DNA of 64,000 nt, taken from Flagellimonas algicola. Its GTDB lineage: Bacteria; Bacteroidota; Bacteroidia; Flavobacteriales; Flavobacteriaceae. The notes beneath the pieces are model-generated. The model was not told the DNA's origin, ran no database searches, and saw only the letters and a list, made by a program, of their open reading frames with translations. Position 1 is the first letter of the stretch, and each line of letters begins with the position of its first letter. Shown piece after piece: positions 44,702 to 53,197 of this stretch. The stretch spans positions 29,067 through 93,066 of the forward strand of contig NZ_VCNI01000006.1 of NCBI RefSeq assembly GCF_005937185.1, given 5' to 3'. The position numbers and the translations under genes were made by a program.

Positions 44702-45091
44702 ATGATGAAAAAAACTGTACTCATGTTGTTTGTAGGGCTACTTTCCCTAGGAATTTATGCTCAGGATGCTACAGCTAAGATTGAATTTAAGAGCGAGACC
44801 ATTGACTATGGTGAAATTGCCAAAGGAAGTGACGGTGTTCGGGTTTTTGAATTTACCAACACAGGGACTGCCCCATTGGTAATCAGCAACGTAAAATCCA
44901 GCTGTGGGTGTACCATCCCAAAAAAGCCGGAAGCTCCAATCTTGCCAGGCAAGACAGGACAAATTGAAGTAAAATATGATACCAAAAGGGTTGGGCCCAT
45001 CAGAAAAGCCATTACGGTTACTTCCAATGCGGATACGCCAACCAAGGTGCTGAAAATAAAAGGAACCGTGAAAGCGGAAGGCGCCAAATAA
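44702..45091 (+). CDS. DUF1573 secreted protein
   Basis: The 129-residue protein has a signal peptide (MMKKTVLMLFVGLLSLGIYAQ) and one Ig-like DUF1573 domain: FKSETIDYGEIAKGSDGVRVFEFTNTGTAPLVISNVKSSCGCT and LPGKTGQIEVKYDTKRVG. DUF1573 proteins are common, poorly characterised periplasmic or surface proteins of Bacteroidota. An upstream in-frame ATG at 44651 would put the signal peptide 17 residues in and is rejected. A strong terminator follows. Confidence 0.88.
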   Translation: MMKKTVLMLFVGLLSLGIYAQDATAKIEFKSETIDYGEIAKGSDGVRVFEFTNTGTAPLVISNVKSSCGCTIPKKPEAPILPGKTGQIEVKYDTKRVGPIRKAITVTSNADTPTKVLKIKGTVKAEGAK

Positions 45092-45112
45092 AGCTTAAAA
45101 ATTTATAGAAGA

Positions 45113-45145
45113 AAAGCCTCGAGAAATCGAGGCTTTTTTTATTTT
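45113..45145 (+). terminator. Terminator after the DUF1573 gene, GAAA-loop hairpin
   Basis: Arms AAAGCCTCGA (45113-45122) and TCGAGGCTTT (45127-45136) enclose the tetraloop GAAA, followed by a T run. On the opposite strand it is followed by TTTTC, so it may also end the convergent gene at 45144. Confidence 0.9.
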
Positions 45146-46481
45146 ATTCAAATACATTTTTGAGGACAAAGGAAAACAGCAAATCTTTATTGTAGCGCTC
45201 TATCAAGACGCGTACCCGTTTACCTTCCCGCTCGTTGAGCATTTTTAGTACCTCTTGGAGTTTATACCGATGGATTCTTTTTCCATTAATGGCCAAAATC
45301 ACGTCCCCTTCCAGTAATCCAGCTTCTGCCGCCGGACTTCCGGCCCTGATTCCAGATACGATTATCTCAGGTACTAAACTAAGCCTGGTTTTGTTTTCCA
45401 ACAAAATTTGAACGTTACCAAAGGTGTCATCATCATTTCTTACCACTCCATTGAAATCGGCTATACTCTCCGCAATATATCGTAACCCATTGTGCTGCAA
45501 GGCAACTCCAGCCAGATTATATTGAAAAGGTGTCCTGAAATTGGCATTTTTCTTCAGTGTGACCGTTCCACCGCGATAATTAAAAATAATGTTGAATCGC
45601 TTTAATATTTCGCCGCCAACACTACCATTTCTGTCACCCAAGTTTTTAATATATCCAAAGGATTCCCGATAGGGAAAGGCAGCCTTGGCGTCCTTAAGTT
45701 CAAAATCCCCAATTTTTACACCCCTTATTTTGGTTCGTTTACCAAATATGTCTCCACTGAGCCCACGCCCCAAATAATCCTCATAGTTCTTTTCAGGGAT
45801 CTCCAATCCCTTTTCCGGTTGGTGGAACAGCCATAATGCATCGCTACTCCCCGTATCCACCAAAAGTTTTACAGGAACATTGTCCTCATCCTTCATCAAA
45901 ACGATTCCTTCCACATAGGCTTTCTTGCGCTCAATGGAAATGGGCAAAGTTTGTGCCCTCTTATTATTTTTAGGTGGTCTATAATGGATAGGATTGTGCA
46001 GTTTTAGATTACCTGTGCCATAATTGATCTCTACCACAAAGTCACGGAAAAGGTCAAATCCCAAGATTCCGTGGACCGGAATACCCAAGGAGGTGGAAAA
46101 ATTTATCCCCTTATCCAAAACAACATATAAATCTTGATTATAATTCTTGGCATTTCCAAGTTTGAAGGTATTTCCCATGGAACTCAAAGCCTTCATGGGT
46201 TCGCCATCACCAAGACCTCTTATGGTCACTTCAGATACATTGTTGATTTGAATGGAATCTTGATCGGAAAGATTGAATAAAATAGGTTTGCTAACTCCTG
46301 AATCCAAGACAAACGTCAATTCTGCCCCATTGATCTCTACTGGGATTATGATCAGGTTGTTCACCATCTCAAAACCAACCCTTTGAAACTTCTGATTTTT
46401 GGGCAACTTAAAGCCCTGTGCCGAAACCAAGAAAGGTGCCAGCATTAGAAGAAGTGTAAAAAGTTGCAGGTTTCTTTTCAA
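45144..46481 (-). CDS. Retropepsin-like aspartic protease with PDZ domain
   Basis: The 445-residue protein has a signal peptide ending near SAQG, two retropepsin-like halves with active-site-like motifs FVLDSGVS (about residues 57-64) and LLVDTGSSD (about 206-214), and a C-terminal PDZ domain (about 345-440: SGIRAGSPAAEAGLLEGDVILAINGK). The first half carries DSG instead of DTG, which is still compatible with an aspartyl dyad. It is probably periplasmic. Similar aspartyl/PDZ proteins are frequent in Bacteroidota, but their substrates are unknown. Confidence 0.85.
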   Translation of the reverse strand: MKRNLQLFTLLLMLAPFLVSAQGFKLPKNQKFQRVGFEMVNNLIIIPVEINGAELTFVLDSGVSKPILFNLSDQDSIQINNVSEVTIRGLGDGEPMKALSSMGNTFKLGNAKNYNQDLYVVLDKGINFSTSLGIPVHGILGFDLFRDFVVEINYGTGNLKLHNPIHYRPPKNNKRAQTLPISIERKKAYVEGIVLMKDEDNVPVKLLVDTGSSDALWLFHQPEKGLEIPEKNYEDYLGRGLSGDIFGKRTKIRGVKIGDFELKDAKAAFPYRESFGYIKNLGDRNGSVGGEILKRFNIIFNYRGGTVTLKKNANFRTPFQYNLAGVALQHNGLRYIAESIADFNGVVRNDDDTFGNVQILLENKTRLSLVPEIIVSGIRAGSPAAEAGLLEGDVILAINGKRIHRYKLQEVLKMLNEREGKRVRVLIERYNKDLLFSFVLKNVFE

Positions 46482-46630
46482 ATTCCTAGCTAATAATGGG
46501 TTATGCTTACTAAATATACAAATTAATGGAGATATTTATTTTAATTTAACATTCTCCTAACCCCTTAAATATTACGTGAATGTGTTGTTTGCGAGAATTG
46601 GTTTTCTCATTTTTGCCTAAAATTTAATGC

Positions 46631-47821
46631 ATGCCAACTATTTCTGAAAAAGGGAGTCAAATGCCAGCTTCCCCCATCCGTAAATTGGTTCCATATGCCG
46701 AAGCAGCCAAAAAAAGAGGAACCCATGTCATCCATCTGAACATTGGGCAGCCCGATATCAAGACCCCCCAAGTAGCTTTGGATGCAGTACGGAACCATGC
46801 TATAGAGGTATTGGCCTATAGCATGACCGAAGGTTCTGAAATCTACCGCGAAAAAATTGCGGATTACTATGCCAAAAACGACATATCGGTTAACGCGAGT
46901 GACATTATTGTTACTACAGGCGGTTCTGAAGCGCTCTCCTTTGTCATGGGCACCATTATGGATGGGGATGACGAAATCATCATCCCAGAACCTTTTTACG
47001 CCAATTACAATGGTTTTGCCACGGCAGCAGGTGTAAAGGTTGTTCCCATTGTTTCCAGCATTGACAGCAATTTTGCCCTACCACCAATATCCCAGTTTGA
47101 ACAATTGATCGGACCCAAAACCAAGGCCATCCTTATTTGTAACCCTGGAAATCCAACCGGATATCTGTACAGTAAGGAAGAAATTCAACAATTGGCAAAG
47201 CTGGTTAAAAAACACAATCTGTTTCTAATTGCAGATGAGGTATACCGGGAATTTGCGTACGATGGCAGGGAACATTATTCCATACTTCAAGAGCCTGGAC
47301 TCGAGAACCATGCGGTTATGGTAGATTCGGTATCCAAGCGCTATAGCATGTGCGGTGCACGTATTGGATGTTTGGTGTCCAGGAACAAGGAAGTCATTCA
47401 AACAGCTCTAAAATTTGCCCAGGCGCGCTTATCCCCGCCCACATTTGCGCAAATTGCCAGTGAAGCGGCATTGGATACCCCACCATCCTATTTTGATGCC
47501 GTGATCAGTGAATATGTGGAACGTAGGAATATTTTGGTGACTGAACTTCAAAAAATTGAAGGGGTCAAAGTGGCTGTACCCCAAGGTGCTTTCTATTGTG
47601 TTGCGGAACTGCCTATTTCCAATTCGGATGATTTTGCCCAATGGTTGTTGGAAAAGTTTGAAATGGACGGTGCCACAGTTATGGTTGCTCCCGCTGCAGG
47701 GTTTTACGCTTCGGAAGGATTGGGTAAAAACCAAATCAGAATAGCCTATGTGTTGGAAAAAGAAGAATTGGTCAAAGCAGTGCGTATTTTGGGTACGGCC
47801 TTGAAAGAGTACACTAATTAA
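46631..47821 (+). CDS. Class I/II pyridoxal-phosphate aminotransferase (aspartate-type)
   Basis: The 396-residue enzyme has the fold-type I motifs: LNIGQPDIKTP, TTGGSEALSF, CNPGNPTGYLYS, LIADEVYREF and the PLP lysine Lys236 in DSVSKRYSMCGARIG. The Arg in QIRIAYV binds the substrate carboxylate. It is most like the aspartate/aromatic aminotransferase subgroup, but donor specificity cannot be read with certainty. Its stop codon shares one base with the murB start. Confidence 0.88.
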   Translation: MPTISEKGSQMPASPIRKLVPYAEAAKKRGTHVIHLNIGQPDIKTPQVALDAVRNHAIEVLAYSMTEGSEIYREKIADYYAKNDISVNASDIIVTTGGSEALSFVMGTIMDGDDEIIIPEPFYANYNGFATAAGVKVVPIVSSIDSNFALPPISQFEQLIGPKTKAILICNPGNPTGYLYSKEEIQQLAKLVKKHNLFLIADEVYREFAYDGREHYSILQEPGLENHAVMVDSVSKRYSMCGARIGCLVSRNKEVIQTALKFAQARLSPPTFAQIASEAALDTPPSYFDAVISEYVERRNILVTELQKIEGVKVAVPQGAFYCVAELPISNSDDFAQWLLEKFEMDGATVMVAPAAGFYASEGLGKNQIRIAYVLEKEELVKAVRILGTALKEYTN

Positions 47822-48834
47822 TGAACATAGCGGAGAACATATCCCTTAAAAGTTACAATACCTTTGGTATTGATGTTACCGCACGCTCTTTTGTGGAAAT
47901 CAATGGCCTGGCCCAATTGCAACGGGTGTTGGAGTTAAAGGCGTATCCCAATAAGTTTATTCTAAGTGGAGGAAGTAACGTATTGCTTACTACGGACATT
48001 GATGCTTTGGTTATGCACATCAACCTCAAAGGTATTTCCATAGTAGAGGAAACGGATGAAGAAGTTCAGATTAAGGTTATGGCCGGGGAAAACTGGCATG
48101 AGCTGGTGCTGTGGAGTCTTGAACAAGGATATGGAGGTTTGGAAAACCTCTCGTTGATACCGGGAAACATGGGGACGGCTCCTATTCAAAATATCGGTGC
48201 CTATGGTGTGGAACTGAAGGATGTTTTTGTGAGTTGTGCGGCCATGGAAATTGATACCATGGAGTTGGTAGCATTTGACCAAGAAGCCTGCAATTTTGGC
48301 TATCGGGATTCTTTTTTCAAAAATGAAGGCAAGGGCAAGTACATTATTACCTCGGTAACCTTAAAGCTGACCAAAAAAAATCATCAGCTTAATACGGGGT
48401 ATGGGGCCATAGAAGAGGAATTAAAGAAAAATGGAGTAATCTACCCCACCATTCAGGATATTTCCAATGCTGTTGTTGCCATTAGGCAAAGTAAACTTCC
48501 TGACCCCAAGGAAATTGGAAATAGCGGGAGTTTCTTTAAGAACCCCGTAATATCCAAGAAGACCTTTGAGAAATTCAAGAAAAAAAATCCGGATGCCCCA
48601 TCTTATCCGGTGGACAATGGTCAATTCAAAATTCCCGCGGGATGGTTGATTGAACAATGTGGATTTAAGGGCAGACGATTTGGCGATGCCGGTGTGCACG
48701 GAAAGCAAGCTTTGGTATTGGTGAATCATGGAAACGCCACAGGCAAAGAAATTTTGGATTTAGCTGAAAAAATCCAGGAAGAAGTAGAAAAAAAATTCAA
48801 GATCAAGATCAACCCGGAGGTAAACATCATATAA
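47821..48834 (+). CDS. murB: UDP-N-acetylenolpyruvoylglucosamine reductase
   Basis: MurB reduces UDP-GlcNAc-enolpyruvate to UDP-MurNAc with FAD and NADPH. The 337-residue protein is of type I, with LKSYNTFGIDVTA, FILSGGSNVLL, LIPGNMGTAPIQNIGAYG, catalytic Ser in IGNSGSFFKNP, and the C-terminal AGWLIEQCGFKG and GNATGKEILDLA. Overlap with the aminotransferase stop (TAATG) suggests translational coupling. Confidence 0.95.
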   Translation: MNIAENISLKSYNTFGIDVTARSFVEINGLAQLQRVLELKAYPNKFILSGGSNVLLTTDIDALVMHINLKGISIVEETDEEVQIKVMAGENWHELVLWSLEQGYGGLENLSLIPGNMGTAPIQNIGAYGVELKDVFVSCAAMEIDTMELVAFDQEACNFGYRDSFFKNEGKGKYIITSVTLKLTKKNHQLNTGYGAIEEELKKNGVIYPTIQDISNAVVAIRQSKLPDPKEIGNSGSFFKNPVISKKTFEKFKKKNPDAPSYPVDNGQFKIPAGWLIEQCGFKGRRFGDAGVHGKQALVLVNHGNATGKEILDLAEKIQEEVEKKFKIKINPEVNII

Positions 48835-48867
48835 TAACCCCTGCATTGCAATAATAACAGGGGTTAT
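48834..48867 (+). terminator. Stem-loop after murB without a T run
   Basis: ATAACCCCTG (48834-48843) pairs perfectly with CAGGGGTTAT (48858-48867) around a 14-base loop. No T run follows, so it may act as a 3'-end stabiliser or weak terminator rather than a classical terminator. Confidence 0.55.
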
Positions 48868-49030
48868 ACCAAACCAAACTAACCAAAATATTAAATACTT
48901 CTACAAGTATGTTCTTTAACCAATAATTTAACGCCGTCGAATAATCGATTTTCTAACTTAGCGTTACCTTATATACGAGATAAAGCTTATTTTAGATTTT
49001 TGCCCCCAAAATTTAGCCAACAGCCCCTAG

Positions 49031-49597
49031 ATGAGTACACTAATTGAAAGACATATTGTTTCCTTACTTGCTGAAAAGGATGATAAGGCGATTTCGCTAT
49101 TGTATGATAATTATGGGGACACCTTGTTTGGGGTAGCCTACAAAGTGGTTAAGGATGAGGATTTGGCCCAAGACGTGTTGCAGGAGAGTTTCGTCAAAAT
49201 CTGGAAAAAAGCGGACTCTTATGACGCTTCCAAAGCTAAATTGTTTACATGGCTGTTCCGAATTACTCGAAATACCGCCATTGACAAACTAAGAAGTATC
49301 AATAATAAAGCGGACAAAGAAGTCCAAATAGACGTTTCTGACGTATATAACCTAGGAGTAAGTGGCATTAGGCCCGAATTTATGGACGTCCAAGAGAACT
49401 TGGACAAAATAGAAGACAAGTATCGTATAGTGTTGGAAGCCCTGTTTTTTCAAGGGATGACACAGCAAGAGGCCAGTGACGAACTGGAAATTCCTCTGGG
49501 AACGATCAAGTCTAGGCTCAAAATTGGATTGCGGGAGCTTGGTAAGATTTACGGCACCTCAATGGCCCTTCTCCTACTAATAAATTTATTGTCATGA
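49031..49597 (+). CDS. ECF sigma factor
   Basis: The 188-residue sigma-70 family protein has region 2 (about 25-95: LAQDVLQESFVKIWKKADSYDASKAKLFTWLFRITRNTAIDKLR) and region 4 (about 130-180: LEALFFQGMTQQEASDELEIPLGTIKSRLKIGLREL). The stop overlaps the start of a membrane anti-sigma gene in ATGA, so activity is presumably controlled by sequestration. Confidence 0.93.
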   Translation: MSTLIERHIVSLLAEKDDKAISLLYDNYGDTLFGVAYKVVKDEDLAQDVLQESFVKIWKKADSYDASKAKLFTWLFRITRNTAIDKLRSINNKADKEVQIDVSDVYNLGVSGIRPEFMDVQENLDKIEDKYRIVLEALFFQGMTQQEASDELEIPLGTIKSRLKIGLRELGKIYGTSMALLLLINLLS

Positions 49598-50352
49598 AAG
49601 AAAAAGTACAACGATTTCTGGATTCCGATATATTGGAAAAATATCTCTTGGACGAAACTTCCAAAGACGAGACGCTTCAGGCAGAGCGCTATATAACCAT
49701 GTATCCGGAGGTTAGGGACACTTATAACCAACTTCAGGACAACTTGGAGACATTTGCCAAAATGTATGCCCGAAAAACCCCTGAAGGTCTAAAGGAAATC
49801 ATATTGCATAGTGCCAAAAAGGAAAAAGCGGTCAGCCGTAAATTCTTTAGTTATGGCATAGCTGCCAGTGTGGCGATTCTTATTTTGGCCGGGGCTTCCT
49901 ATTTCTTCTGGAACCAAAACCAAAACCTTCAAATGGAAAATACTTTGGTGACCAACCAGATCAAGTATCTGGAGGAGAATATGAAAAACCAATTGGAGGA
50001 TGTTCGTAACCAATTTATTGTACTGAACAATCCCGCCACTAAAAGATACAGGCTTAACGGAAAAAAAGAAGGCAAGGAGCTTAAAGCAGTGGCCTACATC
50101 AATCCTGTTAAGAAGCTTTCCTACATCAACGTGAGCAATGTTCCAGAGTTGCCGGAAAACAAATGCTTCCAGATGTGGGCAGAAGTCAACGGTGAATTGG
50201 TAAACCTTGGGGTAATCAAACAATTTGAGGACAAGGACAAGCTTTTGGCCCTTCCTTACGCGGACAATGCCATTGGGTATATCACCATTGAGCCCGAAGG
50301 TGGAAATACTTCCCCAACCGTTAAGAATATTGTAGCCAATATCAACTACTAG
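49594..50352 (+). CDS. RskA-like membrane anti-sigma factor
   Basis: The 252-residue protein has an N-terminal cytoplasmic part (1-80) with no zinc-binding HxxxCxxC motif, one transmembrane helix (about 84-106), a short coiled coil (108-140) and a periplasmic anti-sigma K (RskA) domain (about 145-252, with KLSYINVSNVPELPENKCFQMWAEVNGE and IGYITIEPEGG). It would hold the upstream ECF sigma factor inactive at the membrane until an envelope signal is received. Confidence 0.88.
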   Translation: MKEKVQRFLDSDILEKYLLDETSKDETLQAERYITMYPEVRDTYNQLQDNLETFAKMYARKTPEGLKEIILHSAKKEKAVSRKFFSYGIAASVAILILAGASYFFWNQNQNLQMENTLVTNQIKYLEENMKNQLEDVRNQFIVLNNPATKRYRLNGKKEGKELKAVAYINPVKKLSYINVSNVPELPENKCFQMWAEVNGELVNLGVIKQFEDKDKLLALPYADNAIGYITIEPEGGNTSPTVKNIVANINY

Positions 50353-50424
50353 GTATTTATTTAAATTACGCTAACCGTAACGGCTTTAGCTAGGTATTTT
50401 GTACCTTTGCGCAAAAGCTGGAAT

Positions 50425-50634
50425 ATGAAGTTAGCATTATTGACCATTAGTCTCTTAGCACTTGCCGTTGCTGGCATTGCAATAAAGATTTGGTCCAAAA
50501 AAGACGGCAAATTTGCCGGTACTTGTGCAAGCCAAAACCCGTATCTGAACAAAGAAGGCGAGGCCTGTGGATATTGTGGCAAACTTCCCAGCGAGCAGGA
50601 TTGCAAGAAGGATTCCATTCCTGAACTGCAATAG
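50425..50634 (+). CDS. Small single-span protein with four cysteines
   Basis: The 69-residue protein has a hydrophobic N-terminus (residues 3-23) that may be a membrane anchor or signal, then a soluble tail with Cys34, Cys48, Cys51 and Cys60, including CGYC. This spacing could bind a metal or form disulfides. A TACCTTTG -7-like box at 50402-50409 lies 15 bases before the ATG. A start 6 residues upstream (50407) is also in frame, but the later ATG fits the hydrophobic start better. I do not recognise a characterised family; similar small proteins are annotated as membrane or secreted in flavobacteria. Confidence 0.65.
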   Translation: MKLALLTISLLALAVAGIAIKIWSKKDGKFAGTCASQNPYLNKEGEACGYCGKLPSEQDCKKDSIPELQ

Positions 50635-50663
50635 CTCGTAACCTACTTGGTAAATCTCAATTT

Positions 50664-51224
50664 TTGAACAAAACGGAGCAATCCATCAAGGAAAACATTC
50701 AAAAGGCCAAAAATGGAAATCAAATGGCCTTTAGCCTGTTATTGGATTCCTTTTGGAACGAAGTATATGCCTTTCAATTGGCGCGTACCAAAAATGAGAA
50801 TGATGCCGAGGATATCACCATTCGAACTTTTTCCAAAGCCTTCGATAAAATTGATTCTTACGACGAATCCTACGAGTTCAAGACCTGGTTGATAACCATT
50901 TCCAAAAATCTTCATGTGGATCTCATCCGAAAACGTAAACGAAGCCTATTGGATGAAATGGACAGTCATGGTGATGAAGTAAGGAAAGTGCTGGACGAGT
51001 CCCCATCCGTTGAAGATCAATTGATCATAGAGCAAAACTTGGCCCATTTGCTTAGGGATATCAAAAAATTGAAACCGCATTATCAGAAAGTGATCAACCT
51101 ACGGTATTTTAATGAGCTTAGCTATGCCGAAATCGCCAAGGAACTCAACGAACCTGTCAACAACATTAAGGTAAAATTGCTTCGCGCCAAGAAACTTTTG
51201 GCCGAGATTATCCAAAAGCACTAG
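50664..51224 (+). CDS. ECF sigma factor, second copy
   Basis: The 186-residue sigma-70 family protein has region 2 (about 18-90: DAEDITIRTFSKAFDKIDSYDESYEFKTWLITISKNLHVD) and region 4 (about 125-180: KLKPHYQKVINLRYFNELSYAEIAKELNEPVNNIKVKLLRAKKLL). A TTG at 50664 is used as start, since no suitable ATG precedes region 2. There is no adjacent anti-sigma gene. lipA follows from its own promoter. Confidence 0.88.
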   Translation: MNKTEQSIKENIQKAKNGNQMAFSLLLDSFWNEVYAFQLARTKNENDAEDITIRTFSKAFDKIDSYDESYEFKTWLITISKNLHVDLIRKRKRSLLDEMDSHGDEVRKVLDESPSVEDQLIIEQNLAHLLRDIKKLKPHYQKVINLRYFNELSYAEIAKELNEPVNNIKVKLLRAKKLLAEIIQKH

Positions 51225-51238
51225 CTCGTTCAAAGCGC

Positions 51239-51267
51239 TTGGTTTACTACCCAGTTTCGTATCTTTG
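51239..51267 (+). promoter_or_regulatory. Flavobacterial promoter of lipA
   Basis: TTG at 51239-51241 and TATCTTTG at 51260-51267 have an 18-nt spacer, a near-perfect match to the -33/-7 consensus. The lipA ATG is 17 bases downstream. Confidence 0.7.
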
Positions 51268-51284
51268 CACTTCAAATTTCTTTT

Positions 51285-52160
51285 ATGAGCACAGTCACTC
51301 AAGAAAATGTTCTCCCCCCAAAAGGAAAACCGAAATGGCTCAGGGTAAAACTTCCCACAGGGAAAAAATACACACAGCTACGGGGCTTGGTGGACAAGTA
51401 CGATTTGCACACCATCTGTACCTCAGGTAGCTGCCCCAATATGGGCGAGTGCTGGGGAGAGGGCACGGCAACTTTTATGATTCTGGGAAATATTTGCACC
51501 CGTTCATGTGGTTTCTGTGGTGTTAAGACCGGCCGACCCGAAACCGTGGACTGGGCGGAACCGGAAAAAGTGGCGCGTTCCATCAAAATCATGAATATTA
51601 AGCATGCCGTGGTCACATCCGTAGATCGGGATGATCTTAAGGACATGGGATCCATTATCTGGGCCGAAACCGTGAAAGCCATCCGAAGAATGAACCCGGA
51701 AACCACTTTGGAAACCCTTATTCCAGATTTTCAGGGTATCGAAACCCATTTGGACCGTATTCTAAAAGTAGCTCCTGAGGTGATTTCGCATAATATGGAA
51801 ACGGTTAAAAGGCTTACACGCGAAGTGCGCATCCAAGCCAAATATGAAAGAAGCTTGGAAGTGCTCAATTACCTGAAAAAAAATGGGGCCAACAGAACCA
51901 AATCCGGTATCATGCTAGGGCTTGGGGAACAGGAAAATGAGGTAATCCAAACGATGGAGGATCTTCGGAAAGTTGATGTGGATGTGGTCACCATAGGACA
52001 ATATCTCCAACCCTCGAAAAAACATTTGCCGGTCAAAGAGTTCATCTTGCCGGAACAGTTTAAAAAGTATGAGGAAATTGGTTTGGAAATGGGCTTCAGA
52101 CATGTGGAAAGTGGTGCTTTGGTACGCTCCTCCTATAAAGCCCACAAGCATATCCATTAG
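51285..52160 (+). CDS. lipA: Lipoyl synthase
   Basis: LipA inserts two sulfurs into protein-bound octanoyl groups. The 291-residue radical-SAM enzyme has the auxiliary cluster cysteines Cys45, Cys50 and Cys56 and the SAM-cluster motif CxxxCxxC at Cys71, Cys75 and Cys78. The C-terminal RSSY segment near the end ([12 protein letters not shown]) is the conserved Ser ligand region. It is followed 26 bases later by a glyceraldehyde-3-phosphate dehydrogenase gene on the same strand. Confidence 0.96.
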   Translation: MSTVTQENVLPPKGKPKWLRVKLPTGKKYTQLRGLVDKYDLHTICTSGSCPNMGECWGEGTATFMILGNICTRSCGFCGVKTGRPETVDWAEPEKVARSIKIMNIKHAVVTSVDRDDLKDMGSIIWAETVKAIRRMNPETTLETLIPDFQGIETHLDRILKVAPEVISHNMETVKRLTREVRIQAKYERSLEVLNYLKKNGANRTKSGIMLGLGEQENEVIQTMEDLRKVDVDVVTIGQYLQPSKKHLPVKEFILPEQFKKYEEIGLEMGFRHVESGALVRSSYKAHKHIH

Positions 52161-52186
52161 GATCAATCCTACACATTTCTCCTCTT

Positions 52187-53197
52187 ATGAAGCAAATCAA
52201 CATTGGCATTAATGGTTTTGGACGTATCGGCAGAACACTTTTTAGACTGCTACAGCAGCATCCCAATATTAATGTGGTTGCTGTCAATGACCTAACGGAT
52301 GCCAAAACGCTGGCCCATCTGCTAAAGTATGATAGCATTCATGGGACGCTTTCAACGGATATATCAGCAGAAGGGAATCATATTGTCACTGAAAATCACC
52401 GTATTGCCATCCTAAATCACAATCATCCGAGCCAAATTGCCTGGGATGCCCACAAAGTGGATATTGTGGTGGAAGCCTCAGGGAAATTCAAAACCAAATC
52501 GGATTTGGAGTTTCACCTAAAAAATGGGGCCAAAAAAGTGATTTTATCTGTTCCCCCAGTAGAAGATAACATCAAAATGGTAGTGCTTGGAGTAAATGAG
52601 GACATTATAAGTGCGGAGGACGATATCGTATCCAATGCTTCCTGTACCACCAATAATGCGGCCCCCATGATCAAGGTGGTCAACGAGCTATGCGGTATTG
52701 AACAAGCTTATATAACCACCATACATTCGTATACATCGGATCAAAGTCTGCACGACAGGCCCCATCGCGACTTAAGGAGGTCCAGGGCAGCAGGTCAGTC
52801 TATAATTCCCACCACTACAGGAGCTGCCAAAGCATTGACCCGGATTTTCCCAGATTTATCTGATGTTATCGGAGGTTGTGGTATCAGAGTTCCTGTTCCC
52901 AATGGCTCTTTGACTGATATTACCTTCAATGTTAAAAAAGATACCTCCATTGCCGAAATAAACAGTACTTTTAAGTATTACGCCAATAACGAACTTAAAA
53001 ACGTATTGCATTTTACCGAAGACCCCATTGTTTCCATCGATATAAACAATAGTTGCTATTCTTGTACGTTTGATTCTTTGATGACCTCCGTTATTGGGAA
53101 AATGGTGAAAATTATCGGATGGTACGACAATGAAACTGGGTATTGTTCCAGAATTATTGATTTAATAGCTTTGTTTATTAAGAAAAACTACGTTTGA
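52187..53197 (+). CDS. gap: Type I glyceraldehyde-3-phosphate dehydrogenase
   Basis: The 336-residue enzyme has the NAD motif INGFGRIGR, the catalytic Cys153 in NASCTTNN and the downstream His region HSYTSDQ. The second Cys of the common SCTTNC motif is replaced by Asn; this residue is not catalytic. VNDLTDAKTLAHLLKYDS at 33-50 suggests NAD rather than NADP preference. Its stop overlaps the next gene by 4 bases. Confidence 0.95.
   Translation: MKQINIGINGFGRIGRTLFRLLQQHPNINVVAVNDLTDAKTLAHLLKYDSIHGTLSTDISAEGNHIVTENHRIAILNHNHPSQIAWDAHKVDIVVEASGKFKTKSDLEFHLKNGAKKVILSVPPVEDNIKMVVLGVNEDIISAEDDIVSNASCTTNNAAPMIKVVNELCGIEQAYITTIHSYTSDQSLHDRPHRDLRRSRAAGQSIIPTTTGAAKALTRIFPDLSDVIGGCGIRVPVPNGSLTDITFNVKKDTSIAEINSTFKYYANNELKNVLHFTEDPIVSIDINNSCYSCTFDSLMTSVIGKMVKIIGWYDNETGYCSRIIDLIALFIKKNYV

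Noticed and set aside
52631..52660. GAPDH with Asn in place of the second Cys of SCTTNC
   Set aside because: That Cys is not catalytic and the replacement is probably common in Flavobacteriaceae; not worth a separate finding.
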